DNA of 64,000 nt from Streptomyces sp. NRRL S-337. Lineage in GTDB: Bacteria > Actinomycetota > Actinomycetes > Streptomycetales > Streptomycetaceae. Under the pieces are notes generated by a model. The model saw only the letters and a program-made list of their open reading frames with translations. It did no database searches and was not told the origin of the DNA. The stretch is from positions 38,745-102,744 of the forward strand of contig NZ_JOIX01000023.1 of the NCBI RefSeq assembly GCF_000720175.1, written 5' to 3'. This document shows positions 32,640 through 41,841 of the stretch, piece by piece; the first letter of the stretch is position 1; each line of letters starts with the position of its first letter. The position numbers and the translations under genes were made by a program.

Positions 32640-34250
32640 ATGGACGCCATGAACCGCACACCGGACCAGTCCGGCACCCGGGACCAGGGGCTCAGCACGG
32701 CCCGGGAGGCCGAGGTCAGAGACGCCCCGGAAGGCGCCGCACACCTCGCCCCCGGCACGGACCGCACGGATGCCGGAGACATGACGGACACCGCGGATGT
32801 CCTCGTCGTCGGCGCCGGGCCCACCGGACTGCTGCTGGCCGGGGACCTCGCCGAGGCCGGCCTGTCCGTCACGCTTCTCGAACGCCGCACCGACACCACC
32901 AGCAACCTCACCCGCGCCCTCGCCGTCCATGCGCGCACACTCGAGCAGCTCGACGCCCGGGGGCTCGCCGATGAGCTGGTCGCCGGCGGCCATCCGATCC
33001 CCCGCCTCCGGCTCTTCGGGGTGGCCACTCTCGACCCCACCCAGCTCGCCAGCCGCTTCCCCTTCGTCCTGATCACTCCCCAGTTCGAGGTCGAACGGCT
33101 GCTGGAGCGGCGGGCGCGGAAGGCCGGTGTGGTGTTCCGGTACGACTCGGAGGTGCTCGGTCTCGACCAGGACGAGGAGGGGGTGACGGTGAAGCTGCGT
33201 ACCGCCCACGGCATCGGCAGCGCCCGCGCCGCCTACCTCGTCGGCACCGACGGCGTGCGCAGCACGATCCGGGAGGCCGTGGGCCTGCCCTTCCCCGGGA
33301 AGTCCGTGATCCGCTCGGTGATCCTCGCCGACGTCCGGCTGGACGAGACGCCGCCGTCCCCCTTCACCGTCAACGCCACGGGGGACGCATTCGCGTTGAT
33401 CGGCTCGTTCGGGGACGGCTGGTACCGCGTCATCGGCTGGAACCGCCACCGCCAGGCCGACGACAGCGCGCCCGCCGATCTCGAGGAGGCCCGCGAGGTC
33501 ACCCGGCTCGCGCTCGGCACGGACTACGGCATGCGGGACGCCCGCTGGATCTCCCGCTTCCACAGCGACGAACGCCAGGCCCCGCAGTACCGCGTCGGTC
33601 GGGTCTTCCTCGCCGGGGACGCCGCGCATGTCCACTCCCCCGCGGGCGGTCAGGGCATGAACACCGGCCTTCAGGACGCCGCCAACCTCAGCTGGAAGCT
33701 GGCCGCCGTGATACGCGGCCACTCCCCCGAGTCCCTGCTGGACAGCTATCAGGCCGAGCGGCATCCCGTCGGCAAGTCGGTGCTGCGCAGCAGCGGCGCC
33801 ATCCTGCGGGTGGCCCTGATGCACTCCCCTCCCGGGCGTGCGGTCCGGGGAGTCGCCGCGCGGATCATCAACCATCTGCGGCCGGTGTCCCGCCGTGCGA
33901 TACGCACGCTGTCCGGTATCGGCATCAGCTACCCGGCCGGGCCGGGTGCCCATCGGCTCGCCGGCCACCGCGCCCCGGACATCCGCCTGGCCGGCGGCGG
34001 CCGGCTCTACGAACTCCTGCGGCAGGGGAAGTTCGTCCTCGTCACCCCCGCCGACGAGCCCACCAGCCTGCGTCCGGACGACGACCGCGCCATCCCGGCC
34101 GCCTGGGAAAGCGACCGCCGCACCGCCCTGCTGATACGCCCCGACGGCTATATCGCCTGGGCCACCGACTCCACGGCCCCCGCCGAACGTGCCGCGGCAC
34201 TGCGCAGCGCACTCATACGGTGGACCGGCGCCGCACCGGCGAACGGCTAA
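32640..34250 (+). CDS. FAD-dependent monooxygenase (aromatic hydroxylase / rifampicin monooxygenase-like)
   Basis: 536 residues. GAGGAGG is eight bases before ATG 32640; the core starts at MTDTADVLVVGAGPTGLLL (a later ATG at 32781). FAD GxGxxG: VGAGPTGLLLAGDLAEAG; DG motif YLVGTDGVRSTIREAVG; GD motif FLAGDAAHVHSPAGGQGMNT. The C-terminal thioredoxin-like region is present. It resembles class A flavin hydroxylases that oxidise aromatic or polyketide substrates or inactivate rifamycins. TetR control suggests induction by such a compound. Confidence 0.92.
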   Translation: MDAMNRTPDQSGTRDQGLSTAREAEVRDAPEGAAHLAPGTDRTDAGDMTDTADVLVVGAGPTGLLLAGDLAEAGLSVTLLERRTDTTSNLTRALAVHARTLEQLDARGLADELVAGGHPIPRLRLFGVATLDPTQLASRFPFVLITPQFEVERLLERRARKAGVVFRYDSEVLGLDQDEEGVTVKLRTAHGIGSARAAYLVGTDGVRSTIREAVGLPFPGKSVIRSVILADVRLDETPPSPFTVNATGDAFALIGSFGDGWYRVIGWNRHRQADDSAPADLEEAREVTRLALGTDYGMRDARWISRFHSDERQAPQYRVGRVFLAGDAAHVHSPAGGQGMNTGLQDAANLSWKLAAVIRGHSPESLLDSYQAERHPVGKSVLRSSGAILRVALMHSPPGRAVRGVAARIINHLRPVSRRAIRTLSGIGISYPAGPGAHRLAGHRAPDIRLAGGGRLYELLRQGKFVLVTPADEPTSLRPDDDRAIPAAWESDRRTALLIRPDGYIAWATDSTAPAERAAALRSALIRWTGAAPANG

Positions 34251-34315
34251 GCGGGGCCGAGGGCTGCGGGGAGGCGGACGACTGCGCAGGGGCGGGTGGC
34301 TGCGCGGTGGGCATG

Positions 34316-34481
34316 AGAGCGCGGCGAGCGTCGGAGCTCGGTGGGTATGAGCGCGGTGGGCATCGGAGCTCGGTGAGCCTCAGAGCTCGGTTGGCACCAG
34401 AGCACGGCGAGCGCAAGGACGCGGCGAGCGCCAGAGCACGGTTCGCGGTGGAGTGCGGTTGGCGTGGGAGCTCGCCTCGGC
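34316..34481. repeat. degenerate 17-bp tandem repeat, about 10 copies
   Basis: Consensus RGAGCNCGGYGRGC-type units of 16-17 bases fill the whole convergent junction up to the ATPase stop codon. Confidence 0.75.
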
Positions 34482-35225
34482 TCAGCCCGATGCCAGCACG
34501 TGCCGCAGATACGCCCGCGGGTCGCTGAGGTATCGCCGCCAGTGATCGACGAGGCCCAGCTCCGCCCACTCCACCGACCGCATGCCGTGCTCGCCGACCT
34601 CCACGATCTCCGCGCCGGGCAGAGCCGTCAGCAGCGGTGAGTGGGTGGCGCACACGACCTGAGCGCCTCTCCGCGCCAACTCGTCCATCAGCCCGACCAG
34701 TTCCAGACAGGAGGAGAAGGACAGCGCCGCCTCCGGCTCGTCCATCACGTACAGGCCGCGCTCGGCGAACCGTTCGCGGAAGGCCAGCAGGAAACTCTCG
34801 CCGTGGCTCATCTCGTCCGGGCCCTGGGAGAGCCGCCGGGTACTCCTCTCGCCGTTCAGTGCTTCCAGCGCCGTTTCGGCCCGGAGGAAGAAGCCGCGGC
34901 GACGCGTCCGCGGCCCCCGCACCATCCGTCGCCCCTCCCGCGTCGGATCGAACCGCAGCAGACCGCCCAACAACGAAGCCTCACGAGAGGAGGCGTACTT
35001 GTAGCCCGCCGACCCGCCGTACGAATCCAGCCCGAAGCCTTCCGCCAGCGCCTCGGCGAGCGTGGACTTCCCCGAACCGTTCTCGCCCACCAGGAAGGTC
35101 ACGGGCGCACGGAAGGCAAGCCCTTCGGCGGCCAGCTGCCGGACACAGGGCACCGTCCACGGCCAGCCGTCCTCGGCCGCCCCCGTCCCCGTCGGAAGGT
35201 CCAGATAAGCCCGTTCAATCAGCAT
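34482..35225 (-). CDS. AAA family ATPase (SMC/ABC-type)
   Basis: 247 residues. Walker [23 protein letters not shown]-signature-like [10 protein letters not shown], Walker [14 protein letters not shown], and a following [18 protein letters not shown] with the switch His. This is an AAA_21-type ATPase, used in DNA, RNA or defence roles. No partner (nuclease or TOPRIM) sits beside it, so it is an orphan here. Confidence 0.88.
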   Translation of the reverse strand: MLIERAYLDLPTGTGAAEDGWPWTVPCVRQLAAEGLAFRAPVTFLVGENGSGKSTLAEALAEGFGLDSYGGSAGYKYASSREASLLGGLLRFDPTREGRRMVRGPRTRRRGFFLRAETALEALNGERSTRRLSQGPDEMSHGESFLLAFRERFAERGLYVMDEPEAALSFSSCLELVGLMDELARRGAQVVCATHSPLLTALPGAEIVEVGEHGMRSVEWAELGLVDHWRRYLSDPRAYLRHVLASG

Positions 35226-35364
35226 GACTCGAAGCTCTCATGTACCACTGACGGTCACGGTCTGCCGGCCGCCGCGGGGGGCATGCCTTGGCAGGCGCTC
35301 GCCTACGGCACCTCCGGAGAGGCTCTCGTGCACCGGCGGGGTCGGCCGGGCTTACGCTCGCCGC

Positions 35365-35700
35365 ATGCTTATCGCGCGTTCCGCTGCCCTGTTCGTCGTT
35401 GCCGCGCTGTTCGAGATCGGCGGGGCGTGGCTGGTGTGGCAGGGGATCCGCGAACACCGCGGCTGGGCATGGATCGGGGCCGGCGTGATCGCCCTCGGGG
35501 TGTACGGCTTCGTGGCCACGCTCCAGCCCGACGCCAACTTCGGGCGCATCCTTGCCGCGTACGGCGGGGTCTTCGTCGCCGGATCGCTGGCCTGGGGAAT
35601 GGTGGCCGACGGCTATCGCCCCGACCGGTGGGACGTCATCGGCGCGCTGATCTGCCTGGCCGGAATGGCAGTGATCATGTACGGCCCCAGGACCCGCTGA
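35365..35700 (+). CDS. YnfA family membrane protein (UPF0060)
   Basis: 111 residues with four TM segments: [58 protein letters not shown] and [19 protein letters not shown]. The pattern FEIGGA...W and YGG is characteristic of the small UPF0060 family, proposed multidrug exporters. The stop is overlapped by a terminator hairpin. Confidence 0.9.
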   Translation: MLIARSAALFVVAALFEIGGAWLVWQGIREHRGWAWIGAGVIALGVYGFVATLQPDANFGRILAAYGGVFVAGSLAWGMVADGYRPDRWDVIGALICLAGMAVIMYGPRTR

Positions 35701-35725
35701 CCGTTCGGGCCCGTCCGAACGGTCA
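35698..35725 (+). terminator. hairpin overlapping the YnfA stop codon
   Basis: TGACCGTTCGG-N6-CCGAACGGTCA, perfect 11-bp arms; the first arm includes the stop codon. Confidence 0.75.
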
Positions 35726-35924
35726 CCTGCGCATCTTCCTCCGTCTCCGCGCGCCTCTCCCGACTTCTTACGGCTTCTTACGGCTTCACGACTTGCCCCG
35801 CTCCCCGGCTTCCCCGCTTCCCCTCGCCTCCCCGGCCCTACTTCTGGCGGGCAGCCCCACCGGTCATGCGGCAGGCAGCCCACGGTCATGACGGCCCCAC
35901 CGACCGCCAGGGCTCGGCCAGTCG

Positions 35925-35964
35925 TTGATCAGGTGCTCACCAGTAATTGATCAACAGTTGATCA
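35925..35964. promoter_or_regulatory. three helically phased TTGATCA sites upstream of the SDR gene
   Basis: TTGATCA at 35925, 35947 and 35958, spaced 22 and 11 bases. TGATCAAC-A-GTTGATCA (35948-35964) is a perfect 17-bp palindrome. They are about 120-155 bases before ATG 36082. The 380-base gap 35701-36081 otherwise holds only the terminator at its left end and repetitive TTCTTACGGC. Confidence 0.6.
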
Positions 35965-36081
35965 GGCGCTGCATATCCTGGCCACACCGCGACCGCGGCC
36001 AGACCGCACAACGGTCACGCCGACGCGCGCCGATCCGCCGTCCCGCAGTCCCGCCGTCCCACCGGCTCCGAGGAGAGCGTC

Positions 36082-36891
36082 ATGACCGCCGATGCCCGTA
36101 GCGCCGATACCCGTAGCGCCCGAACGCCCAGCGCCGAGGCCCGTACCGCCGTTGTCACCGGAGCGAGCAGCGGCATCGGGGCCGCGACCGCGCGGGCGCT
36201 GGCTGCCGCCGGCTACCGCGTCGTGCTCACCGCCCGCCGGAAGGACCGCATCGAGGCGCTCGCCGCCGAGCTGCCGAACGCCCAGGCCCATGCGCTGGAT
36301 GTCACCGACCGTGCCGCCGTCGACGCCTTCGTGGCCTCGCTCGACGAGCTGCCGTCCGTCGACGTCCTGGTCAACAACGCCGGTGGCGCGTTCGGTGCGG
36401 AACCGGTGGCCACCGGCGACCCCGCCGACTGGCGCGCCATGTACGAGGTCAATGTGCTCGGCGTGCTGCACATGACCCAGGCGCTGCTGCCCCGGCTCAC
36501 GGCCTCCGGGGACGGCACCGTCGTCGTCCTGTCCTCCACCGCGGGTCATGGCACGTACGAGGGCGGCGGCGGATATGTCGCGGCCAAGCACGGTGCGCAT
36601 GTGATCGCCGAGACGCTGCGGCTTGAGCTGTGCGGTGAGCCGGTGCGCGTCATCGAGGTCGCGCCGGGCATGGTGAAGACCGACGAGTTCGCCACCACCC
36701 GCTTCCGTGGGGACACCGAGAAGGCCGCCAAGGTCTACGAGGGCGTGGAGCAGCCGCTCAGCGCGGAGGACGTCGCCGACACCATCGCCTGGGCGATCAC
36801 CCGCCCCTCCCACGTCAACATCGACCTCCTGGTGGTCCGGCCCCGCGCCCAGGCTTCCAACACGAAGGTGCACCGCACTCGCACCCCCTGA
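36082..36891 (+). CDS. SDR family NAD(P)-dependent oxidoreductase
   Basis: 269 residues. Cofactor motif TAVVTGASSGIGAATARALA near residue 21, NNAGGAFGAEPV, then the catalytic GGGGYVAAKHGAHV (Tyr-Lys) and a TDEFATTRF region. Classic SDR; the N-terminal 20 residues are a repetitive Ala/Arg/Asp linker. Unrelated to the SDR at 29.4 kb beyond the fold. Regulated by whatever binds the TTGATCA sites. Confidence 0.9.
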   Translation: MTADARSADTRSARTPSAEARTAVVTGASSGIGAATARALAAAGYRVVLTARRKDRIEALAAELPNAQAHALDVTDRAAVDAFVASLDELPSVDVLVNNAGGAFGAEPVATGDPADWRAMYEVNVLGVLHMTQALLPRLTASGDGTVVVLSSTAGHGTYEGGGGYVAAKHGAHVIAETLRLELCGEPVRVIEVAPGMVKTDEFATTRFRGDTEKAAKVYEGVEQPLSAEDVADTIAWAITRPSHVNIDLLVVRPRAQASNTKVHRTRTP

Positions 36892-36956
36892 GCCGGCTCA
36901 GCCGGACCGCGTCACACCCCGCCCCGCCACGCCAGGCGGCGTAAGGCCGAACGCGA

Positions 36957-37045
36957 AGCGGCATAACGCAGAGCAGCCCAACACAGAGCGGCCTAACGCA
37001 AAGCGGCGCAACGAAAGAGCAGCCCAACGCAGAGCGGCGTGGCGC
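36957..37045. repeat. 15-bp tandem repeat, about six copies
   Basis: AGCRGC-N2-AACGCAG-type units between the SDR stop and the converging rtcB stop. Confidence 0.8.
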
Positions 37046-37111
37046 ACCATGCGCCACGCCGCCCCTCAACCGAGCCATCGAACCAGGCAGCCAGCCCCCG
37101 CCCCTAGCCCC

Positions 37112-38305
37112 TCAGCCCTTCACGCACACCACCTGCTTGAGGTGCGCGACGACCTCCACCAGGTCGCGCTGCTGCTCGATGACCTTCTCGATCGGCTTGT
37201 AGGCGCCCGGGATCTCGTCGATCACCCCGGAGTCCTTGCGGCACTCCACGCCCCGCGTCTGCTCCGCCAGGTCGCGCGTGGTGAAGCGCTTCTTGGCGGC
37301 GTTCCGGCTCATCTTGCGGCCGGCGCCGTGCGAGGCGGAGTTGAAGGACGCCGGGTTCCCCAGGCCGCGGACGATGTACGAGCCGGTGCCCATCGAGCCG
37401 GGGATGATGCCGTACTCCCCGCCGCCGGCCCGGATCGCGCCCTTACGGGTCACCAGCAGGTCCATGCCGTCGTACCGCTCCTCCGCCACGTAGTTGTGGT
37501 GGCAGGAGATGACCTCGCCGAAGGTCACCCTGGCCTTCTTGAACTCCCGGCGGACGACGTCCTGGGTGAGCGCCATCATGATCTCGCGGTTGTGCTTGGC
37601 GTACTCCTGCGCCCAGAAGAGGTCGTTGCGGTACGCCGCCATCTGCGGGGTGTCCGCGATGAAGACGGCGAGGTCGCGGTCGACCAGGCCCTGGTTCTGC
37701 GGCAGTTTCTGGGCCACGCCCATGTGGTGATCGGCGAGTTCCTTGCCGATGTTGCGCGACCCGGAGTGCAGCATGATCCACACGGACTGGTCCTCGTCGA
37801 TGCAGATCTCGTGGAAGTGGTTGCCGCTGCCGAGCGTTCCCATCTGCTTGACGGCCCGCTCGCGACGGAACTTGACGGCATCCGCCACCCCGTCGAACCG
37901 CGCCCAGAAGTCCTCCCACCCGGCCGTCGGGAAACCGTGCAGCCGGCCGGGGTCGACGGGGTCGTCATGCATGCCCCGGCCCACCGGAATGGCCTGCTCG
38001 ATCTTCGAGCGCAGCCGGGACAGGTCGCCGGGCAGGTCGTTGGCGGTGAGCGAGGTCTTCACCGCGCTCATTCCGCAGCCGATGTCGACGCCGACCGCCG
38101 CCGGGCAGACCGCCCCGCGCATCGCGATCACCGAACCGACCGTGGCGCCCTTGCCGTAGTGCACGTCGGGCATCACGGCCAGGCCCTTGATCCACGGGAG
38201 GGTGGCGACGTTGCGCAGTTGCTGCATCGCCACGTCCTCGACCGTGGCCGGGTCGGTCCACATCCGGATGGGCACCTGGGCGCCGGGCACCTCGACGTAC
38301 GACAT
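37112..38305 (-). CDS. rtcB: RNA-splicing ligase RtcB
   Basis: 397 residues from ATG 38305 (the frame extends upstream only as antisense of a lipoprotein gene). GTP-dependent ligase joining 2',3'-cyclic phosphate to 5'-OH RNA. Metal site Cys in AAVGVDIGCGMSAVK, then TLGSGNHFHEICID, HSGSRNIGKEL, and the guanylylated His in SHGAGRKMSRNAA. All motifs present, so active. No rtcA, rtcR or archease gene nearby. Confidence 0.96.
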   Translation of the reverse strand: MSYVEVPGAQVPIRMWTDPATVEDVAMQQLRNVATLPWIKGLAVMPDVHYGKGATVGSVIAMRGAVCPAAVGVDIGCGMSAVKTSLTANDLPGDLSRLRSKIEQAIPVGRGMHDDPVDPGRLHGFPTAGWEDFWARFDGVADAVKFRRERAVKQMGTLGSGNHFHEICIDEDQSVWIMLHSGSRNIGKELADHHMGVAQKLPQNQGLVDRDLAVFIADTPQMAAYRNDLFWAQEYAKHNREIMMALTQDVVRREFKKARVTFGEVISCHHNYVAEERYDGMDLLVTRKGAIRAGGGEYGIIPGSMGTGSYIVRGLGNPASFNSASHGAGRKMSRNAAKKRFTTRDLAEQTRGVECRKDSGVIDEIPGAYKPIEKVIEQQRDLVEVVAHLKQVVCVKG

Positions 38306-38467
38306 AACTTCCTCATTCCCCCGAAAAACTGAAAAACGCAAAAGCCGGACAAAATACCTGATCTTGGACGGTGAACCGGCGTGCGCGGCAAGACGTGCGA
38401 TAGACATTGTGTCCATCGGCCGCCGCCCGGCGGCAACCGCATTTCTTGAGGGAAGGAGCCGCGAACG

Positions 38468-39448
38468 ATGCCCCGCAAACCGTTCGCACCCGGTGCCGCG
38501 CTGGTGGCCGTCGCGGCGCTGGCCGTCGGCCTCGCCGGCTGCACCGGCGGCCCCGGCACCGACGGTGACGCCGCCGACGCCAAGGGCGGCGACCCCGCCG
38601 CGACGAGCCAGTCCGCCGAACCGGGCCGCTACCAGACCCTCCCGGAGGCGTGCGGGCTGCCCTCGCGCAGCACCGTCCGCGGCATGCTGCCCGGTGACGG
38701 CCAGCACCTCTCCAGCGCCGAGGCCGACAAGCTCTACGGCGGTCAGGCCGACATCACGTACGACACGGACCGCCGGGTCGGCTGCCACTGGACCCGCGAG
38801 ACCGACGCCGGCACCCGCCATCTGAGCCTCGACATCCAGCGCGTGGTCTCGTACGACGCCGCCGTCAGCGATGACGACAAGGCGCAGGGGATCTACGACA
38901 GCAAGGAACTGGCCGCACAGATCCCGTCCGGCGGCACCGGCTCCTCCCCCACCGCTCCCCCGTCGAAGGACACAAAGGGCACAGGGAGCTCGAAGGGCAC
39001 GGAGGGTACGGGGGGCGCGAAGGGCGGGGCGGCCGCCGCGGGGAAGAATCCCACAAAGGCCCCCGCCGGAAAGGCCAGCGCCTCGGGCAAGCCCGGCACC
39101 GACGCGAGCGCGGACCCGAGCGCGAGCCCTGGTGGGGACGCGAGCGGGGACAAGAGCACGGCCTCGACCACGCCGCCGACCGCGGACCCGAGTACGGGCG
39201 CCGGCGCCTCCACCGCCCCGCGCGTGCTCGACGGCCTGGCGGACGCGGCGTTCCTCAACGACAAGTTGATCACCGCGGACTCCGGTGTGCACCGCGACGT
39301 CACTGTGGTCTTTCGCACGTCGAACGTGATCGTGACGATCACCTACGACCAGTGGTCCACGGACAAGTCGATGTTGCCGGAGAGCCAGGAACTGCAGGAC
39401 AAGGCCCGTTCGCTGGCCGATGAGCTGGCCGACCGCCTCGCCGAATAG
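38468..39448 (+). CDS. DUF3558-type lipoprotein with a low-complexity linker
   Basis: 326 residues. Lipobox GLAGC at Cys25, folded half with YQTLPEACGLPSRSTVRGML and the disulfide-forming Cys, and a DUF3558-like C-terminal strand segment (VVFRTSNVIVTITYDQWS). Between them residues about 155-255 are Gly/Ala/Ser/Lys/Thr-rich and disordered. Probably a surface-anchored protein; function unknown. Divergent from rtcB, followed by a shorter paralogue. Confidence 0.85.
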   Translation: MPRKPFAPGAALVAVAALAVGLAGCTGGPGTDGDAADAKGGDPAATSQSAEPGRYQTLPEACGLPSRSTVRGMLPGDGQHLSSAEADKLYGGQADITYDTDRRVGCHWTRETDAGTRHLSLDIQRVVSYDAAVSDDDKAQGIYDSKELAAQIPSGGTGSSPTAPPSKDTKGTGSSKGTEGTGGAKGGAAAAGKNPTKAPAGKASASGKPGTDASADPSASPGGDASGDKSTASTTPPTADPSTGAGASTAPRVLDGLADAAFLNDKLITADSGVHRDVTVVFRTSNVIVTITYDQWSTDKSMLPESQELQDKARSLADELADRLAE

Positions 39449-39658
39449 CCCGAGTTGAGCGAGACGGGCCGATCGTCCGGACAGAGATGTATGCCCGTTT
39501 CGCCCCTCGTACTCACCGGTACGAAACGGTCACCCACCTCGCCGCTCCGCGTACCGTGCCCTCTAGCGAACCGACGACGCACGACGACTGACCACGCCGA
39601 ACGCCGCACGACGCCGACAACACGACGCCGACGCACGACGACGAACAGCGAAGGAACC

Positions 39659-40378
39659 ATGCACCGTTCAGCCAAGCGCCTCGCCAGCCTCCTCACCTGC
39701 GCAGCAGTCCCGGTGCTGCTCGTCGCCGGCTGCTCCGGCTCGGACGGCGGCAGCTCGGACTCCGGTTCCGGTGACGCCTCCTCCGCCGCGCCCAGCCGCT
39801 CCGCCCAGCCGTCACCGACCGTGGAGCCCGCGAAGTACAAGAAGCTGCCGAACCCCTGCTCGGCGTTCTCCAAGGACACCATCAAGAAGCTGCTGCCCAA
39901 GGTGAAGGACGCCGCCGGCGACCAGGGCCAGTCCACGGACAACGCCTCGCACGGCACCTGCTCCTGGAACAGCTCCGACGAGCAGGGCGTCGACGGCACC
40001 CAGTTCCGCTGGCTGGACATCGGCTACCAGCGCTACGACTCGGACCCGGGCATCGGCTCCGGCGAGAAGCGCGCCACCGACTTCTACACCAAGCAGGTCA
40101 GCGACGCGAAGGCCGCCAAGGGCGCCAAGAAGCTCAAGGCCGCCCAGACCGGCGGCACCGGCGACGAGGCCACCGCGATCACCTACGACGTGAAGAAGGA
40201 GGGCAACGATTTCAAGAACACCACGATCGTCGCCCGCGCCTCCAACATCGTCGTGACGATCAACTACAACGGCGCGGGCCTGGCCGGCGCGGACACCCCC
40301 AAGGGCGCCGACCTGCTGAAGAAGGCCCAGGCCGCCGCGAAGGAAGCGGTCGCCGCCGCCCTCAAGGCGAACCACTGA
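39659..40378 (+). CDS. DUF3558-family lipoprotein, paralogue of the preceding gene
   Basis: 239 residues from ATG 39659 with AAGGA upstream. Lipobox LLVAGC, then KYKKLPNPCSAFSKDTIKKL, a Cys-containing GTCSWNSSDE segment, and ATDFYTKQVSD. The C-terminal IVARASNIVVTINYNGAG matches the same region of its neighbour, so tandem duplication is likely. Surface lipoprotein of unknown role. Confidence 0.87.
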   Translation: MHRSAKRLASLLTCAAVPVLLVAGCSGSDGGSSDSGSGDASSAAPSRSAQPSPTVEPAKYKKLPNPCSAFSKDTIKKLLPKVKDAAGDQGQSTDNASHGTCSWNSSDEQGVDGTQFRWLDIGYQRYDSDPGIGSGEKRATDFYTKQVSDAKAAKGAKKLKAAQTGGTGDEATAITYDVKKEGNDFKNTTIVARASNIVVTINYNGAGLAGADTPKGADLLKKAQAAAKEAVAAALKANH

Positions 40379-40518
40379 CGTCGATCTGACGCCGGCCTGA
40401 CGGCGGCCTGACGTTCCCCACCGGCCCGCCCAGCCCCTCCGGGCACCTCCCGGCGGGGCCCGGCGGACGGTGTGCCAGGCTAGGCGCGCCATTTCGCCGA
40501 GCCGGGGAGGGACCGCGG

Positions 40519-41781
40519 GTGTCCGCGACGAAGACGGCGCAGTTGACTCGTACCCACCGCATCCTCATCGGTGTGGTCATCGCCGGTGCGGCAGTGATCG
40601 CAGGCATCGGCTTCACGGGCTCCTACTCGGCGGTCCGTGAGTTGGCCATCAAGAAGGGCTTCGGGAACTTCTCCTACGTGTTCCCGATCGGCATCGACGC
40701 CGGGATCTGTGTCCTGCTCTCCCTGGACCTCCTCCTCACCTGGATCCGCATCCCGTTCCCGCTGCTGCGGCAGACCGCCTGGCTGCTGACGGCGGCGACG
40801 ATCGCCTTCAACGGCGCGGCGGCCTGGCCCGACCCGCTGGGCGTGGGCATGCACGCGGTGATCCCGGTCCTGTTCGTGGTCGCCGTCGAGGCCGCCCGGC
40901 ACGCGATCGGCCGCATCGCCGACATCACGGCGGACAAGCACATGGAGGGTGTGCGCATCACGCGGTGGCTGTTGTCGCCGATCCCGACGTTCCTGTTGTG
41001 GCGGCGGATGAAGCTGTGGGAACTGCGGTCGTACGACGCGGTGATCAAGCTGGAGCAGGAACGGCTGGTGTACCAGGCGCGCCTGCGTTCGCGCTTCGGG
41101 CGTGCCTGGCGCCGCAAGGCTCCGGTGGAGTCCCTGATGCCGCTGCGGCTCGCGCGGTACGGGGTGCCGCTGGCGGAGACCGCTCCCGCGGGGCTCGCCG
41201 CGGCGGGCATCGAGCCGCAGTTGCTGCCGGCGCCGCAGCAGTCGGTGAAGCCCGCTCTGGCGCCGCGGGCCCAGGAGCCGGCCGGGCAGCTGCCCACCGA
41301 GCCGCTGCCCGACGAGCAGCTGCCCAACCAGTGGTTCGCGGCGTCGCCGCAGGCGGCGTACCAGGGGGACTACGACCCGACGTACATCCCGGACCCGGAG
41401 CCCCAGCCCCCGTACGACGAGCAGCCGCAGGTGACGACGGGCGAGCAGGTCCCGCTGCCGGCGCCGCGCGCGGCGGAGCCCGAGCCGGCGCCGCAGGTCC
41501 CGGTGCCGAACGGGGCAGGCGGAACGCGTCCGCTCGGCAAGGGCGTCGCGGAGGCCGACCCGCAGCCCGCCGAGGTTCCGGCCGCGGTTCCCCACGACGA
41601 GGACGTCTACCAGGTGTTCCGGCGCTCGATCGAAGGCGAGGGCATGCCGACGCCGGGCGCGTTCGCGGCCAACATGGAGGCGCAGTACGGGATCCGTCTG
41701 CGGTCGCGCGAACTGAACCGCTACATGGACCAGTTCACCGACCGCCTCAACGCCGAGCTCATGGACGAGCACATCGCGTAA
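40519..41781 (+). CDS. DUF2637 membrane protein (Spd-like)
   Basis: 420 residues from GTG 40519 with GGGGAGGG seven bases upstream. Four N-terminal TM segments (ILIGVVIAGAAVIAGIGFTG, YVFPIGIDAGICVLLSLDLL, TAWLLTAATIAFNGAAAWPD, VIPVLFVVAVEAARHAIG), a basic helix, a Pro/Glu/Gln-rich disordered middle, and a conserved C-terminal DEDVYQVFRRSIEGEG...SRELNRYMDQF. DUF2637 proteins are typical of conjugative-plasmid Spd/transfer genes and also occur on chromosomes; no transfer gene is beside it here. Confidence 0.82.
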   Translation: MSATKTAQLTRTHRILIGVVIAGAAVIAGIGFTGSYSAVRELAIKKGFGNFSYVFPIGIDAGICVLLSLDLLLTWIRIPFPLLRQTAWLLTAATIAFNGAAAWPDPLGVGMHAVIPVLFVVAVEAARHAIGRIADITADKHMEGVRITRWLLSPIPTFLLWRRMKLWELRSYDAVIKLEQERLVYQARLRSRFGRAWRRKAPVESLMPLRLARYGVPLAETAPAGLAAAGIEPQLLPAPQQSVKPALAPRAQEPAGQLPTEPLPDEQLPNQWFAASPQAAYQGDYDPTYIPDPEPQPPYDEQPQVTTGEQVPLPAPRAAEPEPAPQVPVPNGAGGTRPLGKGVAEADPQPAEVPAAVPHDEDVYQVFRRSIEGEGMPTPGAFAANMEAQYGIRLRSRELNRYMDQFTDRLNAELMDEHIA

Positions 41782-41841
41782 CGCGCCGGGGGGCGAGCAC
41801 CTCCCGTGGACGCGTGGACCGGGGAGGCAGCCCGCCCGGCC

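Noticed and set aside
37112..39292. 726-residue version of RtcB
   Set aside because: The extra N-terminus is antisense to a lipoprotein; ATG 38305 gives the normal RtcB length.
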